From NCBI GenBank assembly GCA_963678705.1, contig OY783203.1, forward strand, positions 46,996,347 to 47,060,346: DNA of 64,000 bases, read 5' to 3'. Within the stretch, counting starts at the first letter, position 1. Each line of letters begins with the position of its first letter. A program made the position numbers and the translations under genes. Source of the DNA: Panorpa germanica. Lineage: Eukaryota; Arthropoda; Insecta; Mecoptera; Panorpidae. The notes below the pieces were generated by a model that worked only from the letters and a program-made list of their open reading frames with translations, was not told the origin of the DNA and searched no databases. Shown one piece after another: positions 24,228 through 36,802 of the stretch.

Positions 24228-24885
24228 TGCGGGGGCGTCAAGAGCAGTCAAAGGGTAGTCGTTCCACGGGCACGACGGCCGGGAGGCAGTAGTTCTAAGT
24301 CCTGGAGTCCCGAAGCCCCGGAGTCAGCTAACTGCGAAGTGATGGTTGTATTCGCGCGTTTCCTTTATTGGTGGGGAGTGGGAGTGGGTTTGTGAGTTTG
24401 GGAGAAAGAAGAAGGAAGCTGCTACAATTGCAGAGGGCTGTGGGTAATGGAATGAAGTAATAATCACTGTAAGTGGCCATTTTGTCTTGGGAGATCAACT
24501 GTAACAAGAACTGTGTTATTAACTTAAATAAAATTGTATTCAATTTAGTTTATAAGCTAAAATGTTTATGGTTTTCATATTCTTAAATTTCTCTAAGCCT
24601 AATATCTTCACAAATTAGAGGCTGCTAATGTGATGCGAATCTCGAGGATTTCGACCGAACAATGTTATGAATGTGGTGAATTTAATTTTTCATTTTTTTT
24701 TATAACCTAAAATAATATTTAACTGTTTACTACTTAGTTGGCATTTCATGATTAGAGCGCACACTTAACCTTTCTCGCAAAACATTGAAAAGTTTCCGTT
24801 TCTTAACTAAAATAACATCGGTTCTTCATTTCTACGAGATCTTTTGAAGAAGACTTCTTTCACGAATTGAACTACAACTGTTGAG

Positions 24886-25264
24886 CACTGGCATGACGAT
24901 TAGGGGGTGGCAAGCAGGGCAACCGCCCGGGATCACGCTCTTGTAGTGGCCTTGCATTCTCGCGCAACAACCCAAGTAGAAAAATTAATTATTATGTATC
25001 TATTTGAATCTCGCGCCTCGCGTTTTAGAAATCCCACTTGAATCACTGCGTCTTCTTTTAAGGCATTCATGTACCTTAGTTTATCATCATTAATATTTGT
25101 TATCTTTGTGCTTAGTAACTTTTATAAAACTTCCAATATAAAACTTTATTTCTCTTCAATTATCATCAAAAATACCTCCTTACAATTTACATAAATTATA
25201 CAAAGAACAAGGGCCTCGCAAAGATCTGTTGCCCGGGGCCTCGCAATGACTAAGGCCGCCTCTG
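24886..25264 (+). mobile_element. Repeat D (hAT-like), copy D2
   Basis: More complete than D1. It starts CACTGGCATGACGATTAGGG followed by GGTGGCAAGCAGGGCAACCG, and ends with GGGCCTCGCAATGACTAAGG followed by CCGCCTCTG. The reverse complement of the right end begins CAGAGGCGG, the CA-G-RGGCGG form typical of hAT terminal repeats, and GGGCAAC/CCCGGG strings occur near both ends. No matching 8-bp target duplication is visible, so the ends are probably mutated. Only two of the 23-26-bp GCCTCGCA units remain, against about four in D1. Confidence 0.6.
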
Positions 25265-28200
25265 ATGACAGGTGTCACATCTTCGGCCACTTTCCAACAA
25301 TGACAACGCTAAATTTAATATAATTATTGCTTTTATACGATATCTCAACAAAACGTTGATTCAATTATTTAAAAAACAAATAAATAGCACGGTTTTTTGG
25401 TTTTGAGGCAAATGTCCATAAATTGGATATTCATTGTAAAAAGCAGCTTTATTGTGGTAATGCGGTTAATTAATTTCCGAGCTTTCATAACCTGAACAAA
25501 CATAAATTATGAAACATAAAACTAAATATTCATCTGTGCGATTACAATGAAGCCTCGCATCACACACTCGAATGTTAATAAAACAAATTGAAATAGATGA
25601 AACGGTATGATGGAATAAATGAACAAATAAAAGTTTGGGATCAGCAGGGGAATGAGGGGAAGGGGATGAGCTGGAATACCAGTACTAACCATTAAATAAC
25701 AGGAGTTTATCACTTTTTATAAAACACTTGCGCTTTAATCACTTACTGCAATCCTAATTAAATACGGTTTCGCCAGCTTTCCTGTTTGCAGAAATAATGG
25801 GTTGAAAGGTTGAATGATGTTTTAATATTATTCAGATTCGTAACTGTGTTTAAGATATTATAAACAAAAATGATTAAGCAAATTATAAATGAAATAAAAC
25901 CAAGCGAAAAGTTTGTCTTTATTATAAGTCTCACACTCACCAGGTTAATGATCCTTTTCTTAATAAATAGTTCTAGTTGGAATAGAGATCGCTTTTTAGT
26001 TGTAATGAACTCTGCGTCGTATCAGTCGGTTAACATTTGAGGATCATATCCGTTTAAGCTTCACTACAAGAAATATGTTGAATCTTGACCAAGAACATGT
26101 TTTTCTTAAGCTATATATAACATAAACGAACCTTAGCAAAATCGATGTAATTTAGATACATCGATTTGTAAACATATGCTAACAAGTGTTACGGTCATGG
26201 TTTTTGTTAGAAAATTATTCCATAATGCGATATTTGGAGATTAATTTTCAATTTCTCCTCTGTCGCACCACTTTTGGCGATACTGCATTTCTACACGGAT
26301 ATTTTTGGACGTCCATTGTCCACTGTGTCTAGTGGGTGTATTTTTGATTTATGATATATCTAAATATCTCACAAAATCAATTGGCGCCATTTCGCGTTGG
26401 CGGAGAGGTGGCGTTTGCAACAGTAATTAAGTTCTTTTAACCTTGGAAACATAGTGGCTGGGGCTGTTAACAAACTTATTTGCTATTAGAATCCATTAAC
26501 TGCTTTATGTTGGCTATAAAACTATTTAATGACGCTTTAGAAATTGATGATCAATAAAGTAAGTGGCTGTTGTTTATAAACCGATCCGCAGAGATAATAA
26601 ATATTTGCTACTAAGTGAAATTTGCAGCGTGTTTTAAACTAAGAGTTCATCTCTGTTATAAAAGTAAACTCGATTTTGATTGTTTTTATATTATCGTTAT
26701 CAACATTGAAAATTTATTTTATGAGAGTAAAAAATATATTTTGTTATTATTTAAATGTGAAATGTTTTTTCAATTATTTCGACGAATTTAAAGATGTATT
26801 GTATTACCTTCTCAGGATGGTGTAACTCTTTAAGCCAAACGAATTAACCACACGTTGCCTTCCAATGGGGCAAGTGAAGCATCGTTTCATTGATTTATCC
26901 GTTAAAGTCAGTAAATCTAAAAGCATGGTGCTGACAACGTAATCAGGATGATTCGGCTAGAGATCATTAGTAGCGGGATCAGTATCATGTGATACACGGG
27001 CGAGCGGCGCGGAATACAGAAGATGCTGCAGAAGGCTACGATACTGGGGGAGTATACAGCCAGAGATATCGCCGTATACACAATGATTTTATTAAGGTTC
27101 TGTGGCAAGACAAGGAAGGTGTGCAAGGAACACAAGAAATAACAGCTAAACAAATTGGCAGCCACCGATTTAAAGTTAAATCTGTATTAAGACCGGATTT
27201 GTTGTGAATTTCCTGTACACAACACAGTAAAAGCAAGAGAAAAACAAAAACAAATTTCAAAATATGAGGAACAAAAAATTCTTTAAGCTAACCTAAGCTT
27301 AGCCGGTGTAAAGTGTGCACATCTTTTATAGTAGGGGTAATCTGGCCCTGAGCGACCTGAGACATAATACGCAACCTGTAGTTATAGCTAGTTAGTTTTT
27401 ATATAAAACATCTCCTAAAACAAAATTTCTGAACGTAGAAATGAATGTAATTCAACAAAGCACAAATTGCTCGAAACCGAACAACACTACAAAAACAATT
27501 ATAACAAATGATGGAAACAATTAATCTTACGATTATTTTTGTCAGTCTTCTTCTTACATTTGCTCGACGTTGTAATGTTTTGTTGTAACTTTTCACAATG
27601 AAATTTAGTAAAGGGCGTGTATCTTTTATATGAAAAAAATAATGCCTGTGAGAATTTTAAGATTGATTGGTATCAGTTTAAGGCGATAGTAAGCTGTACG
27701 ACAGTCTGTCAAAAGTTCAGATGGCGTGAAAGATATTAATTGAAGCAAAACATCATACGAGCGCCCATAACATGCGCCCAACTGCCTGTTTAACCCTAAT
27801 GAGGTATAAGAATAGGTCCTTGGAGAGTTGCCATGAGTAGGGAAGATGGTGGTAGGGGTTGGAACGGGAAGGGACGGAACCCGCATCCATAGTCGAGTTT
27901 ACAAGAGATTAGGAGGTCTTATGCATAATTAAAATAGTTTGACTACAATCAGTATTTGTGATTCAAGAAGCGTATACGAACTTCGACCTCAAATGTTGCA
28001 AGTACATACTGGTAATTATTACAGAATGAATACCTGGGACAGGGTTTGTTTTAAATACTTCGGAAATTATCTTATTGTCCACAAACTTTTCGAGTCCACG
28101 GACTATATTTGATTTTCAATTTCTAGTTCATTATAAAAAATATTGAGGCCGAATGAAATGACTCAACGATTCGGTGGCTTGTCGTTTGTAGAGAGACAAG

Positions 28201-29997
28201 TATATGAACTGAAGCACCTTCACTTTCTTCTACCAAGTGCTCCCACGCCAATAAGGTTGGACAATACAGTATTGCCAACAGTTTTATTTTTAATCCTAAT
28301 TTGAACTTTCTGCAATATGAGTACCCTGCACCTGTAAAATAATAGTTGGGCTGTACGTACATTTACAAACACAAAATAATTATTTGTATATATGTGCTCG
28401 TATGTCCGTAATTAACGTAATTAATGATTTTCTATCGCCAATAAAAAGCATATTATTGTAGTCCCATAACTCAGTTATAAATGGTCACCCATTTTACACA
28501 ATATATAAATCGTTCGATTTGGACATATTTAATAGCACCCATTAGGCGTGGTAATAGTAAACATGGGAAGTCACTAGAAAAGCACAAACCACATAAAAAA
28601 TAATGCGACCATCTCTATCGTTTCTTTGTTAAAATTTTATTAGAGGCTCTACAAATTTCTAGTGATCTCGTATTTTATACGGAACGTGCTAAGGGGATAA
28701 CATATTTATTCAGCTCCAAAAACAAACCGGAAGATAAAAATAATCCAGCACCTCCACAAACCAAACCAAACGAACAAAATAGGGTGAAATAAGAGAGGAG
28801 AGAGGTGGGGTGAATTAGCTGATATTTATTCTATCTTATTGGAACCAGCACTGATGAGAATTAAGGGCTGCAAACATCAATCAATGACATTCAACAAAAA
28901 CAAACGTTATAAAATGATTACTAATAAATACGAGTGTTATTGTGACGACTAAAGGTAAGCGTCGACAGGTCCGCATGGAAGTCATTGAACACATCGCAAT
29001 AAGTATTCATTGTGTGGCTACTCATACAGGTGTGCGTTCACTGTGCCAAACCGTATACGTCGAAACAACGGCATTGCTGATGGAAATGCCCTTCAGATAA
29101 CTTTGCCGGTTCTGTTATTCTACTGCATGTGACGTCAGAAAATCGAATGCTGCTGATATACTTGCGTTCACAGATCAGAATATGTCGGTTTGTATGAAAC
29201 AAATTCATTCAAAGTGTGAAAAACGAGCACGCCTCCAAAGTTGGTCCTGCAGACAAACATACCTGATACCTCCGGTTCACAGCAAATAAGTGAATTATCC
29301 ATAGAATCCGTTTTTGTACAATCCGTGCAATGACATCCATGCTAATCTATGCACGCGTACCTCAAAACATCATAAGATATATTTAGCATTCATTATGAGT
29401 AATTCTACAAATCAGCATATGAAAGCCATTAACAAAGGGGTGCTAGAGTGGGAGTAAGTGGAGGTGCAGATGGAGGAATGGTGATGAAGGTATATAACAT
29501 AACTTACATGACATAATACATGCTCTATAGTCATTATTCTTATTATAATATATATACACATATACGTACATGTATAGGTATAGATATATGTACATATTCT
29601 CGTATATTGATTTACGGATTATGCTCTTCATATTTCAACATTCAACATTCAGTCTGGCTTTGCGTTGTACTCGTACTACATGATTACACAATTAGCTCTC
29701 AAAGGTAGCGTTAGCGCAACGTGCGTCTGTTCGTTTGATAAATTGCATCTTCAGTTCTAAGCAAGATTTACAAGCAGATCTAAACTAAAAGCGACTTTAA
29801 ACTAGTTCAAATTAACGAGTACAAACAGGTTTTAACTTCTTAAGGTGATACAATATCCTAACAATGTTTAAAATTAACTTATATATACTTTTTGTAAACT
29901 TTAGCTATAATATTAATATGTAGATATACTTGAATTTTTAAATGACGTGTCTAACCTTCAAAACTAAAATTTAAAATGTATCTAAGACATTTTATTT
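25265..29997. other. Non-coding tract, longest featureless stretch of the left half
   Basis: Many short frames on both strands (for example 26989-27207 plus against 27036-27260 minus) cancel each other as evidence. Only a hairpin at 26139-26167 stands out. The GC-richer patch at 26980-27120 has no domain I recognise. Confidence 0.5.
26139..26167. repeat. Perfect 11-bp hairpin centred on ATCGAT
   Basis: AAATCGATGTA and TACATCGATTT flank a 7-base loop. Each arm contains ATCGAT, close to but not the same as the insect DRE element TATCGATA. It could be a protein-binding palindrome or chance. Confidence 0.6.
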
Positions 29998-30289
29998 GGA
30001 ATTGTAAATTTTTAATCAAACTTACGTGCTGCTTCTGAAATCAAAGAAACCACATTTAAAGTTTATTATGTAATTTGTCAATTCCTTTTTGTCTAATTTT
30101 ATTATAGCTTTATATTATGCCAGTGAGTGCCATTCTGTCAGCTTCAAATATCAACTGTGTTTGCCGTTGGCACACACTACAATGAAAGTAGCTATAACTA
30201 ATATATACCGTTAGATCACCTGACCAGAAAGCAGTTGTAATATCTCTGGTTATTGTTACCAACTAAAGAAATATAATTTCTTTACATAT
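29998..30289 (-). repeat. Dispersed repeat G, copy G1
   Basis: Reverse complement of 32379-32665 over its whole length with roughly one difference per 6-8 bases. Shared strings (plus-strand reading of G1) are GGAATTGTAAATTTTTAATC, TTGTCAATTCCTTTTTGTCT, ACAATGAAAGTAGCTATAAC and TAATATATACCGTTAG. It has no coding capacity. Ends are sharp on both sides. No terminal inverted repeats were found, and no confident target duplication. Confidence 0.82.
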
Positions 30290-30750
30290 GTACAACGTAG
30301 TAACAAAAATATTTAAAGTATTTAAAAAAAAAACATTTTTACAGATCTCGATACAGTTACGATATTTTTCGATATTTTAAATTACCGTTGTGACTTTCAT
30401 TTCTCTAGATTAGACAAACATCGCACAAAACTTTAATGAGATATCAAAATGAGAAGGTATTCCCACAAATGTAATTTCTTAATATTAAACAATATGTGAC
30501 TTGAATGATACTGTTTCGGCGATCTCGGCTATTTTCTTTGATGATCATGAGACTCCTTCCGTTGTTGGACCTCAGCTTCGTACGGAAGGCGATTAATTAT
30601 GCATTTGCCTAACTACCTGAATATAATAATATTTCCGATTTATTTTGATATATTGTTTTTCCAGAGGGAAACAACTTTTCACAAAACAAAAGCCGCAGTA
30701 TGACAAATATGTTGCACGAATTTATTTAACAACCGGATGACGAAGACGCT

Positions 30751-30822
30751 CCTGGTCCTGGTCCTGGTTCTTGTGATATATCGCCGGTGGTCGGTGGTGG
30801 GTCGTGTGTCGTGTGTCGTGGG
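30751..30822 (+). repeat. Compound simple repeat (CCTGGT, then GTGTGTCGT)
   Basis: Three CCTGGT units, then imperfect GGTGGTC and GTCGTGT units. Confidence 0.8.
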
Positions 30823-31205
30823 TACCTTGTCAAGGCACTCTGACCATTACGTTTTATCCCATAGTGTGGCCTTGTGCGTTATACCGTTGTGTCATATCAC
30901 GCCTGATGGTACATAAAACACCCCCTCGTCCCTAGTCCCTGTCCCTGTCCCCGACAACCGAACCGAACAACGTCTAACAACCCTTTTGCTTTTACCATAT
31001 TTCACAACAATTCAGTGTTCAAATGATGATGTTGTTTTGCTACATTATATAGTTACATAGTTACACTGTTATTGAAGTAACGAGCTGTAACTTAGATAAG
31101 GTGTTTTCGAATCATTTCTTGCATGGCGGCAGTCACAGCAGCAGATGATTCAGAAGCAGAACCCTACTTCCTTATTACTTCGTTTCACCGTCACTGTTGC
31201 CGTGC

Positions 31206-31236
31206 CGTTACGACGTTACGGCGTTACGACGTTACA
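31206..31236 (+). repeat. 8-9-bp tandem repeat (CGTTACGRC)
   Basis: About three and a half units of CGTTACGAC/CGTTACGGC. Confidence 0.85.
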
Positions 31237-31821
31237 GCATACGGACGGACGACTATGGCGAAGTTCCTTTCCGTTTTAAGGTTGAGGTATCTATAATAGA
31301 GCCTAACGGAGATGATGTAAGCAACCACTTAACGCCAGAGCCACCTGTGCCCTTAATAATTTCATTTATTCATTATTTTGTATATTTTACTATGTGGACC
31401 TATAAAACATCCCTTATTACCTACTGTATATTTTATACAAGCGATTTAAATTTATATAAAGATATATAATACAAAATATAAAAGCAACATTTTTTTATAC
31501 AAGCAAAAACTAATTTCACAAACATTTGCATTTTAAAACAAGATTGAATAATGGATGTTATAAAATAGTTAGCTCTAAAATAATGGCGTGGTAAATAACG
31601 TTTAACTGTTCTTGTTCATTCGCGGAGGCAAACGTTTTCTGCAAACCACTTGCCGAGGTACAGTACACCAGTGTCGACACTAGTGCTGCCATTGCATGAA
31701 CTACGACGCTTTCCCATTTTCAGATTCACAATCCAATAGCATTGGTCTGGTTCTTCCAAGTCATTTATCCAATACATCATAAATGACAATGAGGTCATCC
31801 CTCTCTCCCCCTGATCAACAC

Positions 31822-31938
31822 AGGAAGGGGTGTAGTGGTATAGCGTTTACATCAATATCAGCAGCAGTCAATTCTCATACGTTAAACACAAATAGTTTCC
31901 CAAATAGTGGCGCTAACCGGGTTCGATTTCCCAACCGC
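31822..31938 (+). mobile_element. Third tRNA-like SINE head, remnant
   Basis: GTGTAGTGGTATAGCGT resembles a Pol III A-box region and GGGTTCGATTTCCC contains a B-box core (GGTTCGATTTC). The A-to-B distance (about 75 bases) is longer than in a normal tRNA, implying an insertion or a derived element. It is unlike SINE B or the 12.7-kb element. No second copy and no tail were identified. Confidence 0.35.
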
Positions 31939-32378
31939 AATACCCAATACCTTTCCCACATCTTCTAAATCCATTGTAGGTATTCTGTACTAAAAGCTAA
32001 AACACATATCCTTGAGATATATTAAAGCAAGTAATATTGTATTATAAGAATGTCAAAAAGACTGCAGCACTCGCTACTTATAATGTCCTTTTTTTATAAA
32101 TTCTCCCGGGATTATAAATTGCTTGGCTTTTAGATAATGAAAAGTACTTAAGACAAACTATCATATTGCTTATTAATTTATTTTATATTACGTATACGTC
32201 TTTATCTTAAAGGACTTAATAAGGATGAAGGAATAAAAAATAATACAATCTAAAGTTTGGCTTTTCTCACTTTGCAGTTAGGGCGTTAAGGCGGTATTTA
32301 AATCCAGAACTTTTTAAAGAGCTTTCAACAATATCTGCTTAATTTTAAAGTCTCTATTAAATGCTATATTATATATAC

Positions 32379-32665
32379 ATGTAAAGAAATTATACTTTTT
32401 TAGTTGGTAACACTGACCAGAGATATTACAACTGAACTATGGTCAGATGAGCTAACGGTATATATTAGTTATAGCTACTTTCATTGTAATGTGTGTCAAC
32501 GGACAACCCAATTGATATTTAGAGTCGACAGAACTCACTGAGCATAATGTTAAGTTATTATAAAATTAGATAAAAAGGAATTGACAATTTAAATAATAAA
32601 CTTTAAATGTCGTTTCTTTGATTTAAGAAACAACTCATGAGTTTGATTAAAAATTTACAATTCCT
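32379..32665 (+). repeat. Dispersed repeat G, copy G2
   Basis: Inverted counterpart of G1, 2.1 kb away. It starts CATGTAAAGAAATTATACTT and ends TTTACAATTCC. The pair could be two independent insertions or the arms of a larger inverted structure. The 2-kb interior shows no shared ends or coding frame supporting the latter. Confidence 0.82.
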
Positions 32666-33123
32666 AAAATTTGTAACGTTCTTTAACTTTTATTTAAACA
32701 TTTTCTTAATAAAATAAATAGTATACATATAAATGTATAAAAACATGTTTTTCTTCTAATAATTTTGAAATGATGTGATGTAAGACTTTGATAAATCACA
32801 CCTGTTGATAGCTTCTACTTCTGAGATCACGGTCATATCTGGTACATTATATTTTATCCATTAATTTTTTGAATAAACATGAAGACAACTTTATTACATA
32901 AATTAAAAAGCTTTCTGTTTATAATAGTTTTTAATTAGATAAATATAAATTCCAAACACAAGTCTTGGAAACATTAAAATCTTAAATATAACTCATTAAC
33001 TTACTAACGCAAGACCCAAGACACTTCTCCGCTTCTCCGCTTCTTTGCTGTTAAGTTGTACAATATTTAGTATTTACTAATACAATGCAAAGATTTTTCT
33101 TTGAAACTTTGAAAGCTAGTGTA

Positions 33124-33146
33124 CTTCTACTTCTACTTCTACTTCT
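33124..33146 (+). repeat. (CTTCTA)n repeat
   Basis: About four hexamers. It encodes the poly-leucine run in the 91-codon frame 33085-33360, which therefore should not be read as a signal peptide. A GC-rich patch follows (33215-33320) with hAT-like GGCGGACTGGGAGCCC. Confidence 0.85.
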
Positions 33147-33755
33147 TGTTGTATGTGTATTTGTTGCTGTGTATATACACGAGTTTAATGCAGTAATCGG
33201 ATCTACATACTCCGTGCTCCATGGCCCGACGAAGCTGTGCAGCGGGGTCAGGTCGGGCCTGGGTGGAAGGGGCGGACTGGGAGCCCAGACAACCCTGCCC
33301 TCTGCCGCACTGTCTGCGGCATTGCTCGTGAAAGGAGTTAACTGTTACATTTACAATTAAAATCATGTAGAATGAAGCAGACGGAAAGTGAATTTTCCAG
33401 GAGTTGATTATACGAGTCTGTATATCTGTATTCTTATATTGAATGTTAAACGTAAAGAAATCTTTAACATTGAAAATCTTAAAATTAGGATAACATAAAA
33501 TTGAATGATTAAATATTTAAGAGTTTGTGGATTAGTAAAATGTCGTTTATAATTCGTTTTAAAATGCTCGAAATGTTTGAATGAAGGGATTCACCAGTCT
33601 GGAGATATAAAGGAAAATTAAGTAATTCAATTGAGCAAGAAAATATTTCTTATTTGAAAGATATTCACCAGAATTCAAGAATATTTGCTACGAACGATGC
33701 TACAAACACCTTCCAACCTTGGACGCTTGATGATTGGACACATCGTGTGATGCTG

Positions 33756-34009
33756 GAACTAAGTGTGTCCAACGTTCATGTTTGAAGAAATTGTGGTTTT
33801 CTACTCCACCACACACTTGATCCACATGTCATGCACTGCTGCACGAATCGTCGAACAAAGGAAGGTTTTATACTTGAAAGTTTATTTATTTACTTGAAAG
33901 TTTTTGTTAAACAGTGTCAGTGTTAATAATATCAACAAATTAATAAAATAAATAAATCATTCGTTCCACCGTGTAGTAGGAAACTTGCCATGTCTATCTT
34001 CCAATATTT
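33756..34009 (+). repeat. Dispersed repeat F, copy F2
   Basis: Second copy of F1. It carries an internal partial duplication of TACTTGAAAGTTT that F1 lacks. No transposase remnant precedes it. The two copies are collinear and similar enough to define one family. Confidence 0.82.
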
Positions 34010-34680
34010 GACTCAACTCACGAATATTTTAGGTTCTAAACTTTTATCCCTATACACGTAATTAAAAATATTTTTATTTTTGACAATGACCAAAGTTTAT
34101 TGTTTCAACACTCAAATAAAAATAAAAAGAAATCTTCAAATCTCTGGTATTGTTAAGAATACGCCGTGCCGTCTTCATAAATATTTCAGAAGTGCTAAAG
34201 CACATAACATCGGCCTAGTACCACTGACACTACTGACGAGGAATGGTTAGCAATTCATGACGCTATATGGTACATGGCATATAGTCGTATGTGCTACTAT
34301 AGTACAGAAACAGCACAGGAAAATATCCTTTGCGAGTGTACATTGTTGTTTGGACATCTACCATCTCCGTGTTCAACGGTTCCACGATTCCACGAGGACT
34401 ATAGATTATTTGAGACAGTCCGACCAGACCGAGTGTTTTTTTACAAGTATTCAGTAGTAATTCAAGTACTAGCCGAACATCCGAACATCCGAAGATCAGA
34501 CTCCATACAAAGAGGGCCGCATTTAACCTCTAGCGAACATAGAAAGAGCTATTACTAACAAGTCCAAACAAAAAAAAGGAACTTTACACCTGTTCAAGAC
34601 CCTTTCTGGAATACATGGTCTAAAGGAATCGTTATTAAAGACAGGCCCCAGGAAATATCCGTAAATTCTCTGCAAATGCG

Positions 34681-34780
34681 GCTCTGTAACTATCAATGTG
34701 AAAAAAAAGTTGCGGGAGGTATAATATATAATCGTCTTACAAGACGACTTTTTGTTGAATTTCTTTTTAAATGAACAGGG
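34681..34780 (+). repeat. Repeat I, copy I1
   Basis: Shares CTGTAACTATCAATGTGAAA and TTTTTGTTGAATTTCTTTTT with the sequence at 35231-35324 (direct orientation). It contains the hairpin TCGTCTTACAAGACGA at 34732-34747, which is not kept in I2. Confidence 0.55.
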
Positions 34781-34821
34781 CCAAGAAAACAGGCCCTATC
34801 GAAAAGTGGCTAGGAAATAGT

Positions 34822-34938
34822 GATTTATTTAACGTTGAGCTATTTCCGATGCTGTGTCCTATCACATACGATATCCTATCACATACCTTTTAATACGTTA
34901 GTAGCTGTTATGGTCTCGTTGCCTTATCTGTATACATA
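34822..34938 (-). mobile_element. SINE family B, 3' fragment (B3)
   Basis: Matches the tail-proximal part of B1 on the minus strand: ATTTATTTAACGTTG, CTATTTCCGATGCTG, GTCCTATCAC and TTATGGTCTCGTTGCC. The tRNA head is missing, as in a 5'-truncated or deleted copy. Confidence 0.7.
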
Positions 34939-35230
34939 AAAAAAATTGCCTTAGTAACAACGAAATACAGGAAATGTAAAAAAATGTTAATGTTTTAAAG
35001 CTATTCGCTCCTCAAATATGTATCAAACTTAATTACGAATTTAAAATCACCAGTGCGTGCACGTTGATATGATATTCAATGTGTTACAGAATTGCGAATT
35101 TATTTCCACGCGGTTTTTATCACAGTGCGGCCCTATACTAACATATTGTACAGGCTGATTGTATGACAAACATTACTAGTTTACTAGTAACAAGTTTATA
35201 AAAAGTATACAAAGTTTATCTTCTAGTCCA

Positions 35231-35324
35231 GCCCTGTATCACTGTGAAAAACAGTTCCGGGGTATGTAATATATTTGTTTTACATGGTATTTTTTGTTGA
35301 AATTTCTTTTTAGATGTAAACGGA
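35231..35324 (+). repeat. Repeat I, copy I2
   Basis: Direct repeat of I1, about 550 bases away: GCCCTGTATCACTGTGAAAA, GGGGTATGTAATATAT and TTTTTGTTGAAATTTCTTTT. Origin unknown. Confidence 0.55.
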
Positions 35325-36802
35325 AATGTAATTGGCGTACCCGTGTGTGATAACATATTTTATTTGTTTTCATTCGTTGAGTAAACAATTACACAAACGA
35401 ATTTATGGGGAATCTGAGAATACTCGTAAATATAGTGTGCCAGCACGTCCATTCGCCCATGTAGTCCTTGTAATCTATGTAGTCCGTCCTGACTTATAAT
35501 TTACTAGCGCTTTGCCACGTTGTCAGGCAATGTGTATTTGTATAAAGTCTCAGTTTTTAATTAAGGTATCATTCCCACCACTGGTAAAAATGTGTAGGTT
35601 TTGTTAGCTTACTACAAGCTAAAGTTACACGGTTCATTTCCCACTTCTGACTTAGAAATTGCTAGCTAACTAAATCAAGCGTTATATTTCAGCATGAGAC
35701 CTGCCTTCGAATATGAGCAACCTATTAAATTTTGTTTTAGTTGTAATTTGTTTGGTGCTTCGGACCAGCGCTATATTTTCTGGATTTTATTGATATAAAA
35801 ACTGATTAGGCAGCGAGAGTGTTCATATATTTTAAGTCATAATCCAATAAAGCAGCCAACAAAGTAGAAGCCAGACGTGAAATAAATGAAATGAATAAAA
35901 ATCCTAATAAAATGAAATTAAAAAAGCTTAAAATATCGTGCTCTCACTTTTTAGTTTGGTAGTTGCCTTACAATTGATTGCAGACGCTATGTAATAGAGA
36001 TCGATAATGTGTAATATGGGATGTCAGAAAGCAAAAATGACATAAATCTTGTTTTATATAAGCAAAGGAGTAGATGTATACATGTGTACCATACACGCTG
36101 GTGTGTATGTATGTGTGTATGTGTGTATGGTTGAGACTAGATAAATGCTTTCCGTAATCTCCACATAATCCATTTATTTTACTTTAGTCATATATGTATA
36201 GTGGTTAAACGTGGAGAAACCTTTTTAACCACCCAGCTTTTCTGTTTTCTGAAAGTTAGCTGACACTTTGTGACCCTACTTCATAGTACTTAGCGTTCGG
36301 TCACACATCCACACATCCTTAACAGTTTTGCCTAGTTTAATATTTAACATCATAACAACTTTTGAGAGACGATGTTTCTCGTATGAGTATAAGCTCATGC
36401 TCTTGAGAATAGTTTTACGGCCAGGATTAGCTGAGTATTAGTAAGTAGTAAGTAGAAAGTACGGACTGGACAAATTTTACGAAATTAATCAGAAACATTT
36501 ACCAGCTCCCAGCTCCCAACAGCGACCTGACAACTGTTAGCCAATCTAAGTTTTATGAGAGGAGTCGTATAAAGATAAATCGGAGTATTATATAAAGACT
36601 ATAATTATATTTAATCTATGCAGAAGCTGGGACGAAGACGCCGAAAGTTTCCGACGTAACTATATGCCAGAGATATAACAATTAAACGAGGTTGTCCTTT
36701 TTGAATACATTTTAACCCGCTAAACATAGTGGCACACGTTTTTGGTTCATTTAACATAAAAAAGGTTACTTTCTACAAAACAAATTGGGTTTTTACTATA
36801 AT
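35325..36802. other. Non-coding tract
   Basis: Contains a GTGTGTAT-type array at 36101-36129 and a string at 35757-35790 weakly like the SINE B body. No gene recognised. Confidence 0.55.
36101..36129 (+). repeat. GTGTGTATGTAT simple repeat
   Basis: Mixed GT/GTAT microsatellite. Confidence 0.85.

Larger units (their letters stand above)
30290..31819. other. Non-coding tract with clustered cryptic simple repeats
   Basis: Holds short arrays of CCTGGT (30751-30768), GTCGTGTGTCGTG-type (30783-30822), GTCCCT (around 30930-30955) and GTTACGRC (31206-31236). The 90-codon frame 31197-31469 has no ATG start and rests partly on the last array. Confidence 0.6.

Noticed and set aside
26989-27207. 72-codon frame in a GC-richer patch
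   Set aside because: It starts in the middle of an open region without a recognisable motif, and an equally long antisense frame overlaps it.
33085-33360. 91-codon frame with an apparent signal peptide
   Set aside because: The hydrophobic leucine run is a CTTCTA microsatellite, the rest follows a GC-rich hAT-like patch, and an antisense frame is equally open.
35757-35790. Possible seventh SINE B fragment
   Set aside because: Only about 25 scattered matching bases (CGGACCAG, TATTTTCTGG), not enough to separate it from chance.
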